DNA of 54,300 nt from Alphaproteobacteria bacterium. GTDB taxonomy: Bacteria; Pseudomonadota; Alphaproteobacteria; JAUXUR01. Below, one piece after another: positions 45,244 through 52,232 of this stretch; within the stretch, counting starts at the first letter, position 1; each line of letters starts with the position of its first letter. The notes beneath the pieces were generated by a model, which was not told the DNA's origin, ran no database searches, and worked only from the letters and a program-made list of their open reading frames with translations. Both the position numbers and the translations under genes were made by a program. The stretch covers positions 1-54,300 of the forward strand of contig JAUYSY010000089.1 in NCBI GenBank assembly GCA_030696155.1. The letters run 5' to 3'.

Positions 45244-45705
45244 CTAATTCGCTTCAAATGCAATATCGTGCCTACTATGAGTTATAACGTTACATGAGCT
45301 AGAGTTTTCTCCTATAGAATAGACTATTTTATATTTTGGTTGTGAATTAGTAGATCTATGGGTCAAAGTAACACGAACTTCTTTTCCTTTATTATCTATT
45401 TCAAAAACTTCTATTGCTGGCTTAACGGCCATTTTGCATTTACCTACATTTAAAAGAATAGGTGCTTTTACAAGCTCACTTAAGTTATTGACAATACCAT
45501 CTTTAATAGAAATAACTTCTACCCCATATGGATGAGTAGTGGGTGTGACATTTCTATTTACTGTTACAAAACTCGGAAGTTGATTAGGTAGCTCTACACT
45601 TAACGCTTGTTTGGAATTATTTTTTACAAATATACTTATGTGAGCATGTGAATTATTTGTATTTGCACACATTAATACTAAAGATAGAAACAAGAATGTT
45701 TTCAT
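45244..45705 (-). CDS. Small exported orphan protein
   Basis: 153 residues with a signal peptide (MKTFLFLSLVLMCANTNNSHA). The mature part has the feel of a beta-sandwich: alternating hydrophobic strands such as ISIFVKNNSKQALSVELPN, APILLNVGKCKMAVKPAIEVFEI and YKIVYSIGENSSSC, with two cysteines. No family recognised. GAGGAG is about seven bases before the ATG. Convergent with the exported rhodanese gene, with a REP pair between. Confidence 0.7.
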   Translation of the reverse strand: MKTFLFLSLVLMCANTNNSHAHISIFVKNNSKQALSVELPNQLPSFVTVNRNVTPTTHPYGVEVISIKDGIVNNLSELVKAPILLNVGKCKMAVKPAIEVFEIDNKGKEVRVTLTHRSTNSQPKYKIVYSIGENSSSCNVITHSRHDIAFEAN

Positions 45706-45816
45706 TTTTAACTCCTCATTTAATGAAACGACACCTAATTATTAGGTTAATTTAAATAAGTAAAAAAATTATTAAAATTATTTTTTTTTACGTTACAAAA
45801 ATAAAAAACTTGTTGT

Positions 45817-45971
45817 TATACCCAAATGATTTGGAAATGCCAATTTTTAGGCATGAAATTTGAGGTGATTTTTGATGCCAAAAATAACGACAGATAATTG
45901 TTTTACCTTAGAAATTTTTGGTTCAAAAAGCGACCAAAGCACATAGACTAAAAATGGTAGTTTCAGATTAT
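45817..45971. mobile_element. MITE-like element, family A, inverted copy with one eroded end
   Basis: Starts TATACCCAAATGATTTGG and follows the reverse complement of 10913-11076 at about 90% identity by eye, down to GGTAGTTTCAGATTAT. The last 12 or so bases of the far inverted repeat are replaced by unrelated sequence. It lies in the leader region of the first LRR gene and fills almost half of the gap. Confidence 0.8.
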
Positions 45972-46062
45972 GCAGACATTTTATTACGTATTCATATAGA
46001 CTTTTCTTATCATATTTGTTAATAACATATTAAATTATCATAATAATTTTAGGAAAAGCATA

Positions 46063-47478
46063 ATGAACAAACTTATATTAATTTTCTTTATCGTTTTTAA
46101 TATATTCACATTTGAAGTAAATGCACGCCCATCACCAGAAGTAATTAATGAACTTACATATACATTTTTAAGAAATGCCCCACCCAAAATTAAAAAAATA
46201 CTCACACAAAAAATATTAGCCGGCACAATTACAAAAACGTCTTACAAAGAAAGAAAATATATAAGAAATAATTTTCATTCATTTTGTAATTCTATCACAT
46301 GGATCACAGAATTGGATTTAAATAATTGTGGCATTAAATCATTACCACTAAATTTTGGTAAACTTATTTGTTTAAAAGAATTAGACATTAGCAAGAACCA
46401 CCTTCACACATTGCCAGATAGCTTCAAAATGTTAAATGCGTTATCAACACTTTTCCTTGATGATAATCACTTTAAACTTTTTCCTAGCAGCATATTGTCT
46501 TTAACTAACTTAGAAAATCTATATTTAAATGAAAATAAAATCAAAACAATTCCAGAAGAAATAAAAAACTTAATAAAATTAAAATATTTTTCTATAAGAA
46601 AAAATAAAATAGAAGAATTACCTGATGCGTTTTCATTTCTAAAAAACTTAACGGGGCTTAACCTTAACTACAACCCACTCCAAAAATTGCCTAAAAACAT
46701 ACAAGAATTAACTGCATTAAAAGATCTACATCTTAGCTATAATCAAATCACAAAACTGCCCGAAAATATTGCCTATTTAACAAATTTAGAAATTCTCAAC
46801 ATTAATGATAACAAACTTACAGACTTGCCTTTAAATATTGGCGCATTAAAAAAGCTTCGATGCCTCAATCTCTGCAAAAATAACATTGAAATTTTACCTG
46901 ACAGCATTTTTCTATTACCAGAATTAACAACTCTTGATCTTGATAGTAATAAGATTAAATACATCCCTGAAAATATAAGAAATCTAACCAAAATAGAATA
47001 TATTTGTCTTAAGGACAATATAGATATAAAGTTCGCACCAACTTCTATAAAAGAATTATCATCTATTGTTTTACTTAGACTAATAGGTACGAGCATCCCA
47101 GAAATAACAAATGATGGCACATTGGGACGGCAAGCTTTACGAGAATTTTTTGGAAGAAAAGTCCATTTTGATTTTAAAGATTGCTATAACTCTATCGAAA
47201 TGCAATCTGACGAAGAAATTGAATTCGAAGAAGATGATTTATCAAATACAGAATTATCCTATGACACTGGCTTACATGATGAACACATGATGGAAGATGA
47301 TGAGCATATTTACGAATATGACGAAGAAGCACCTTCTGAAGAAGATTTTTCGAATTCACCAGCACCATATATTACAAATCTAAATGACACACATACTGGG
47401 ATGTACGATGATGAGGATATCTCTGATTTTGAATTAAATGGATATCAAGAATCAGAATCGTCTGAAGAGGAATATTAA
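46063..47478 (+). CDS. Exported leucine-rich-repeat protein with acidic C-terminus
   Basis: 471 residues. Signal peptide MNKLILIFFIVFNIFTFEVNA. An N-terminal cap (about 24-75: KILTQKILAGTITKTSYKER, then FHSFCNSITW) is followed by about 12 LRRs of 23 residues (L..L.L..N.i..LP..i..L) at about 76-345 and a C-cap (TLGRQALREFFGRKVHF). The last 90 residues are strongly acidic and Ser/Tyr-rich (EEIEFEEDD, DDEHIYEYDEEAPSEED). The caps are shared with the next gene. LRR proteins of this LPxxI type are common effectors or adhesins in host-associated bacteria (family knowledge); the role here is inferred. Confidence 0.88.
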   Translation: MNKLILIFFIVFNIFTFEVNARPSPEVINELTYTFLRNAPPKIKKILTQKILAGTITKTSYKERKYIRNNFHSFCNSITWITELDLNNCGIKSLPLNFGKLICLKELDISKNHLHTLPDSFKMLNALSTLFLDDNHFKLFPSSILSLTNLENLYLNENKIKTIPEEIKNLIKLKYFSIRKNKIEELPDAFSFLKNLTGLNLNYNPLQKLPKNIQELTALKDLHLSYNQITKLPENIAYLTNLEILNINDNKLTDLPLNIGALKKLRCLNLCKNNIEILPDSIFLLPELTTLDLDSNKIKYIPENIRNLTKIEYICLKDNIDIKFAPTSIKELSSIVLLRLIGTSIPEITNDGTLGRQALREFFGRKVHFDFKDCYNSIEMQSDEEIEFEEDDLSNTELSYDTGLHDEHMMEDDEHIYEYDEEAPSEEDFSNSPAPYITNLNDTHTGMYDDEDISDFELNGYQESESSEEEY

Positions 47479-47577
47479 TGTTCAAAAATAAATTCTTGTT
47501 AACATCTCTTCAATATGTTAGGAACATCAAAACGTTAGTTCGCAGTTAATTTCTAACACAATGTTAAGGATGATAAA

Positions 47578-49107
47578 TTGAAAAACAATCTCTTCAAAAG
47601 TGCAAAGCTAACCAAATTTTTTTTATCAATCATTGTGATATCAAACCTATTTACATTTCAAACCAATGCAACATTAAATGAAGCTCAAAAAACAGAAATC
47701 ACAAAAGAATTTACAAAATATGCATCTATTACGATCAGCGCTGATCTTGAAGCAAAAATAGTATCTGGACAAATAACCAATTTAACACCAGATCAAAAAG
47801 AATATATGAAAGATCACCTTTCAGCTTTATGTAATTCATTGACCTGGATTAAAGAACTAGATTTACAAAATTGTATGATTGAATCATTACCAGATGAAAT
47901 ATCTAAACTCAAAGAATTAAGAGTACTTAATTTATCGAATAATAAAATTTCAACTTTACCTGAAAATATCGTTACATTAAATAAACTCAATTATCTTAAT
48001 CTTTCAAATAATCAATTCACAACTTTACCTATGAATCTTCATACATTGCCACAGATTAAATTTATTGATCTTGCAAATAATAAACTAGAATCTTTTCCTG
48101 ATGAAAACAGTAAAAAAACCGAAATTACAAAAGATTATTTAAAATATGCATCTATTACGATCAGAACTGGTCTTGAAGCAAAAATAATATCTGGTGAATT
48201 AATCAATTTAACACAAAATGAAAAAGAATACATAAAAGATCACTTCCCTGCATTATGCAATTCCTTAAATTGGATTGAGAAATTAGAATTATACAATTGT
48301 AACATTGAATCATTACCCCCTGAAATTTGTAATCTTACAAATTTAACAATACTTGATTTGTCAAATAACAAATTACAAAATTTACCTATTAGCTTTTATG
48401 AATTAGGCGGATTACAATATCTTTATCTCTCTTCCAATAATATTGATACGTTACCTGAAGAAATTGAAGGGTTGAAAAGCCTAATTAATCTTAATCTAAG
48501 CAATAATAAAATCTCTGTTTTTCCTAATAATATTACGACATTACCTAAACTTGAATATCTTTGTGTTGAAAACAATCAACTTACAACTTTACCCGAAGAA
48601 ATAGGAAATTTAAATACACTTATACAAATTGATTTAAGCAATAACAAAATTAAAGAAATACCAAATAGTGTTGTTAATTTACAAAATTTAAAAGGATTAT
48701 ACATTGAGTACAACAATATCAAAATATTACCTGAAAATTTTAACAACCTAATAAAAATAGAAGTTATAAATTTATATCACAATGAAATCAAATCGCTGCC
48801 CTATAATTTTGAACTATTACCCCAATTACAAGATCTTAATCTTGGCCATAACAAACTAGAATCATTACCTGAAAACATAGGAAAATTATTATCATTAAAA
48901 AATCTTACACTCGAAGACAATAATAAATTGAGAATGATACCTAGATCATTGCTTAAATTAAAAAATTCTCTTGAATCGCTTAATTTACTCTACACAAACA
49001 TTCCCTTTAAATCCAAAAACGGCATGCTCGGACGAGAAGAATTACAACGACTTATGACAAACCGTGTTGTTTTTTCACTAGAAAAACCCAGACATCGCTT
49101 AAAATAA
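47578..49107 (+). CDS. Exported leucine-rich-repeat protein with an internally duplicated cap
   Basis: 509 residues. It starts at a TTG codon: AAGGA lies eight bases upstream, and the signal peptide (KFFLSIIVISNLFTFQTNA) requires this frame. N-cap 1 (KTEITKEFTKYASITISADL ... LSALCNSLTW) is followed by about four LRRs; then a second cap (KTEITKDYLKYASITIRTGL ... FPALCNSLNW) and about ten LRRs; then the C-cap GMLGREELQRLMTNRVVF. The offset between the duplicated segments is 426 bp, and a 24-base identical stretch starts at 47715 and 48141, so the duplication is fairly young. 100 bp after the first LRR gene; probably one transcription unit. Confidence 0.88.
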   Translation: MKNNLFKSAKLTKFFLSIIVISNLFTFQTNATLNEAQKTEITKEFTKYASITISADLEAKIVSGQITNLTPDQKEYMKDHLSALCNSLTWIKELDLQNCMIESLPDEISKLKELRVLNLSNNKISTLPENIVTLNKLNYLNLSNNQFTTLPMNLHTLPQIKFIDLANNKLESFPDENSKKTEITKDYLKYASITIRTGLEAKIISGELINLTQNEKEYIKDHFPALCNSLNWIEKLELYNCNIESLPPEICNLTNLTILDLSNNKLQNLPISFYELGGLQYLYLSSNNIDTLPEEIEGLKSLINLNLSNNKISVFPNNITTLPKLEYLCVENNQLTTLPEEIGNLNTLIQIDLSNNKIKEIPNSVVNLQNLKGLYIEYNNIKILPENFNNLIKIEVINLYHNEIKSLPYNFELLPQLQDLNLGHNKLESLPENIGKLLSLKNLTLEDNNKLRMIPRSLLKLKNSLESLNLLYTNIPFKSKNGMLGREELQRLMTNRVVFSLEKPRHRLK

Positions 49108-49111
49108 ATCT

Positions 49112-49200
49112 AATAGGATCATTTCAACAAATGCCCATTACATCATCCCTGCCGCCCTCATGTAAGAAAAGTTACACTTCAAGCATTCATGTCAGCGACA
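49112..49200 (-). repeat. Degraded family D element between the LRR and Blh-like genes
   Basis: On the minus strand it reads TTGAAGTGTAACTTTTCTTA then CATGAGGGCGGCAG, matching the family D centre CGAAGTGTAGTTCTTCCTAC then ATGAGAGCGGCAG. The stem is TGTAA/TTACA (49161-49176), a compensated change from TGTAG/CTACA. Terminal repeats are no longer clear. Confidence 0.6.
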
Positions 49201-49208
49201 ATAGCGGA

Positions 49209-50063
49209 TTAACGCAGCTTATTCAGTGGAATCTTGATATACTGCACGCCATTAGCTTCGGATTTGCCGAAATTGCCTGCACGTAAATTCACTTGAATCG
49301 AGGGTAATAACAAACGCGGCACTGCTTTACCTTTGTCCTTAGCAGTGCGAGCGGCCACATACTCGGCCTCAGTGACACCTTCATGCACCATACTATTTTT
49401 AGCTTTCTGATCGGCCACCGTGGAGACATAACCCACCGGTTCGCCCTGCGGCGGATAATCATGACAGGTATAGATTTTGGTGGTTTCTGGCAATGAAAGT
49501 ATCTTTTGAATGGATTGATAGAGCGTGCTCGCATTGCCACCCGGAAAGTCGGTGCGGGCGGTACCGACATAAGGCATGAAAATCGTATCACCAACAAACG
49601 CAGCGCCTCCCATCAAATAAGTAACGCAGGCAGGCGTATGTCCAGGTGTATGCATCACCTTCACTTCAAGGCTACCGATGGAAAAAACCTCTCCGTCTTT
49701 GAACAAACAATCGAACTGCGAACCATCCAATGGCGTATCATGCGCAGTATTAAACAATGGTACCCAGAATTTCAACACGTCTTTAATATGCTCGCCAATA
49801 CCAATTTTACCGCCGAGCTTTTCTTTCAAATAATGCGATCCTGTTAAATGATCCGCATGGGCATGGGTCTCCAAAATCCACTCTACACTCAGGTCTTGCT
49901 CTTTCACATAGGTAATCACCTTGTCGGACGAGACAGTCGATGTTTTACCAGCATGCATATCATAATCCAACACGGGGTCGATAATCGCACATTTCCTAGT
50001 TTCTGGGTCACTCACCACATAGGTAAAGGTTGCAGTATCGATATCAAAAAAATGGTGTATATG
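49209..50063 (-). CDS. blh: Persulfide dioxygenase-like MBL-fold protein (Blh/ETHE1 type)
   Basis: Metallo-beta-lactamase-fold enzymes of this group oxidise glutathione persulfide to sulfite, detoxifying sulfide. Metal-binding motifs: THAHADHLTG (HxHxDH), HTPGHTPACVTYLM, GDTIFMPYVGTARTDFPGG and YTCHDYPPQGE. 284 residues from a GTG start at 50063, chosen because AAGGAGG lies six bases upstream and the product then begins MHIHHFFDIDTATFTYVV, as in relatives; the longer frame from TTG at 50081 would include the Shine-Dalgarno sequence. That sequence overlaps the stop of the TauE-like gene. Last gene of the bigR-type operon. Base composition looks GC-richer than the surrounding genes. Confidence 0.9.
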   Translation of the reverse strand, partial: HIHHFFDIDTATFTYVVSDPETRKCAIIDPVLDYDMHAGKTSTVSSDKVITYVKEQDLSVEWILETHAHADHLTGSHYLKEKLGGKIGIGEHIKDVLKFWVPLFNTAHDTPLDGSQFDCLFKDGEVFSIGSLEVKVMHTPGHTPACVTYLMGGAAFVGDTIFMPYVGTARTDFPGGNASTLYQSIQKILSLPETTKIYTCHDYPPQGEPVGYVSTVADQKAKNSMVHEGVTEAEYVAARTAKDKGKAVPRLLLPSIQVNLRAGNFGKSEANGVQYIKIPLNKLR

Positions 50064-50077
50064 CACAAAAACCTCCT

Positions 50078-50875
50078 TCAATTTACGTTAAATAATGCGT
50101 ACATCTCTTCTGTCAACACAGCAAGGCCAATCAGAAGCGTAAACACACCAAATAATTTTTTGAGTTTCTGGCCTTCGAACCGCTTACTCAGCGTAGTGCC
50201 AAGCCACATACCCAAAAGCGTCAAGCTAAGAAATGTAATAATCAACTGCCAATCGAGTGGAATACCTACGGCAATATCACCATTAAATCCCACCAAAGAA
50301 TTGATGGCAATAATGGCCAGTGATGTGCCAATCGCTTCTTTCATAGACAAGCCAAAAAGTGCAATCAAGGTGGGGATGATGAGGAAACCACCACCCGCAC
50401 CTACCATGCCTGTGAGCAAACCAACGCCTGCACTGCCAAAGATAAGCTTAACCGCACGACCAAACGTCAGCGTATGGGAGCGATTAGGCACAACCTTAGC
50501 GGGGCGCAGCATAAAACCAGCCGCCAGAATCATCAGCACTGCAAATAGTAGCATAATAAAAATGTCTTTAGGAACACCTAGCAACAGATCGGGAATGGCA
50601 GGGACAATAAAGGTACGTGTGGTCAGCACCATTAGCATTGCGGGAACAGCAAACAATAGCACTGCTTTCATATTCACTAAATCATTACGCCAGTAACGTA
50701 TGGCACCGGTAAATGCCGCACTACCCACCACCAGCAATGAATAGCCCGTGGCTACAATAGGCTTCACCCCCAACAAATACACTAATATCGGCACGGTAAG
50801 TATAGAGCCACCCGCACCAATAAGACCCAGGATGAATCCCATCAAAATCGCCAACATATAACCGAGAATTTCCAT
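50078..50875 (-). CDS. Sulfite/sulfonate exporter, TauE/SafE family permease
   Basis: 265-residue membrane protein with about seven to eight hydrophobic segments. The family's two homologous halves are seen: N-terminal LGLIGAGGSILTVPILVYLLGVKPIVATGYSLLVVG and, in the second half, LTGMVGAGGGFLIIPTLIALFGLSMKEAIGTSLAIIAINSLVG. In this operon it probably exports sulfite made by the Blh-like dioxygenase. It starts three bases after the rhodanese stop without a clear Shine-Dalgarno sequence, suggesting translational coupling, and its own stop overlaps the Shine-Dalgarno region of the next gene. Confidence 0.93.
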   Translation of the reverse strand: MEILGYMLAILMGFILGLIGAGGSILTVPILVYLLGVKPIVATGYSLLVVGSAAFTGAIRYWRNDLVNMKAVLLFAVPAMLMVLTTRTFIVPAIPDLLLGVPKDIFIMLLFAVLMILAAGFMLRPAKVVPNRSHTLTFGRAVKLIFGSAGVGLLTGMVGAGGGFLIIPTLIALFGLSMKEAIGTSLAIIAINSLVGFNGDIAVGIPLDWQLIITFLSLTLLGMWLGTTLSKRFEGQKLKKLFGVFTLLIGLAVLTEEMYALFNVN

Positions 50876-50877
50876 GA

Positions 50878-51429
50878 TTATTTCACGTTACAACTTGTTG
50901 TGCTGGCTACATTCTTATTCCAAGGCATTTTTGCCATCACCATCGCAAGACCACAAAACCCTGTAAACCCTGCAAACGTTAAACCAACACCAATAAGACC
51001 TGTAAGTAAAAACCATGCAGGAGAAAAAATAGCACCCAATACGCTGCTCGCTATCAGCATCAACCCAATAGCAAGTTGCACCTGCCGATCGAGTGGTAAA
51101 AAAAATTTTCCTGATGCGACGATAGAATGACCCGCATCACCCCATGCAGAGATACCACCTTCAAGATTGTACACCTCAAGATTTGGATCTTCAGCCAGAA
51201 GTTTTTCACACGCACTAGCACCTCGTTTCCCCGAACGACAGTGGATCACAAGTTTCTTACCCTCACAGCAAGGAACGGATGATTTTGTCACCGTACCAAG
51301 CGGTACCAACGTTGCGCCTTGAATTTTCTCGGCGTCGTGCTCGGCGGGCTCACGTACATCCACTACCACAGCTTCACCAGAATCCATCCAGCGCTTGAGG
51401 GTAGCAGCATCAACATTTTTTATGGGCAT
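50878..51429 (-). CDS. Rhodanese with C-terminal DUF2892 membrane domain
   Basis: 183 residues. Residues 1-100 are a rhodanese domain: VVVDVREPAEHDAEKIQGATLVPLGTV and the active-site loop HCRSGKRGASACEKL with the persulfide-forming Cys. Residues about 110-180 hold two transmembrane helices of the DUF2892 type (QLAIGLMLIASSVLGAIF and FLLTGLIGVGLTFAGFTG), as in E. coli YgaP. It probably passes sulfane sulfur at the membrane for the persulfide dioxygenase. GGGAGAAATG precedes the ATG. Second gene of the operon, 56 bases after the ArsR-type regulator. Confidence 0.93.
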   Translation of the reverse strand: MPIKNVDAATLKRWMDSGEAVVVDVREPAEHDAEKIQGATLVPLGTVTKSSVPCCEGKKLVIHCRSGKRGASACEKLLAEDPNLEVYNLEGGISAWGDAGHSIVASGKFFLPLDRQVQLAIGLMLIASSVLGAIFSPAWFLLTGLIGVGLTFAGFTGFCGLAMVMAKMPWNKNVASTTSCNVK

Positions 51430-51485
51430 ATCATTTCTCCCGTATTATTTTAGAACAAACTAATACATTAGCTAAATTTTTTATG
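51430..51485 (-). promoter_or_regulatory. Possible regulator-binding spacer between bigR-like and rhodanese genes
   Basis: The 56-bp spacer contains TTAG and CTAA half sites (around 51449-51476) and AT-rich dyads. BigR-type regulators bind AT-rich palindromes upstream of their operon, so a comparable site may instead lie upstream of the regulator at about 51801-51830 (AT-rich, TATTAATA). Neither is proven. Confidence 0.25.
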
Positions 51486-51785
51486 TTACTTGCAGTAAAT
51501 CAGATACAAAGTGGACAAAATGGCTTCCACCTCAGGATTGTTGATGTGGTAATAAACCATTTGCCCTTGTTTATCGGCTTCTACCATCTTCAAATCACGC
51601 ATTTTTGCTAAGTGCTGAGAAAGAGCAGAGCTTGACAACCCAACTAAATCAGCAAGCTGCCCCACTGATTTCTTACCCTTGACCAAATGACAAAGAATCA
51701 TTAATCTTTTAGAATTTGCCAACAACTTCAGCATGCTCTCGGCCTTAGCAGCATTACGTTGCATCACTTCAAGACTGGATTGCAT
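51486..51785 (-). CDS. bigR: ArsR-family sulfide/persulfide-responsive repressor, BigR-like
   Basis: Winged-helix repressor of about 100 residues: LKLLANSKRLMILCHLVKG, SVGQLADLVGLSSSALSQHLAKMRDLKMVE (recognition helix), then QMVYYHINNPEVEAILSTLYLIYCK. Two cysteines, one in MILC and one next to the C-terminus (YCK), sit where BigR/SqrR proteins have the pair that forms a di- or polysulfide link on sensing sulfide (family knowledge). The ATG at 51785 has GGAAGAG eight bases upstream; the ATG at 51800 is the alternative. First gene of the operon, so probably autoregulated. Confidence 0.88.
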   Translation of the reverse strand: MQSSLEVMQRNAAKAESMLKLLANSKRLMILCHLVKGKKSVGQLADLVGLSSSALSQHLAKMRDLKMVEADKQGQMVYYHINNPEVEAILSTLYLIYCK

Positions 51786-51921
51786 AGATTTCTCTTCCAT
51801 ATTAATAGTATATTAGAATCTGCTAAAAGAAACAATGAGCATCTTCATGAACAAATAAATCTGTCCTTCCAATGTCTATCGACTATATCTTTAAAGATGG
51901 CCCTTTTAAAAGCCTCTTGAA

Positions 51922-52164
51922 CTACATCATCTTATGGAGTGGCGCACCTTCTTTTTTAACGCACGTACCACGCTCATGATGCTGCGGGTTCATTATAATT
52001 ACCCCTCCTCTTTTGAGACATTCTTGATAATTCAATTTTTTCTCAGGCACACCTTTTTTAAGCCCCTCATAGGTCGGTAAATTGTTCGATTTTGTGGGTT
52101 GTGGTGGTGCTGCATAAGCATTAACTGAAACTAAAACTAATAAAGAAAGAAATAATGTTTTCAT
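51922..52164 (-). CDS. Small exported orphan protein
   Basis: 80 residues from the ATG at 52164 (GAGGA six bases upstream). Signal peptide MKTLFLSLLVLVSVNAYA, cleavage before APP. The mature part of about 60 residues has a Pro-rich start (APPQPTKSNNLPTYEG), two cysteines (QECLKRGG and GTCVKKEG) that could pair, and a basic, His-containing tail (HHERG, HKMM). No family recognised. Lies between recG and the sulfide operon on the same strand, with its own start signals. Confidence 0.65.
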   Translation of the reverse strand: MKTLFLSLLVLVSVNAYAAPPQPTKSNNLPTYEGLKKGVPEKKLNYQECLKRGGVIIMNPQHHERGTCVKKEGAPLHKMM

Positions 52165-52232
52165 TTTTTCCTCACTCAATAATAATTATTTATAATTTCA
52201 GTTTAAATAAAATATATTAAAAAAACGTTAAA

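Noticed and set aside
50081..50696. Long plus-strand open frame antiparallel to the TauE/SafE and Blh-like genes
   Set aside because: A shadow of GC-richer coding sequence; the minus-strand products are clear family members.
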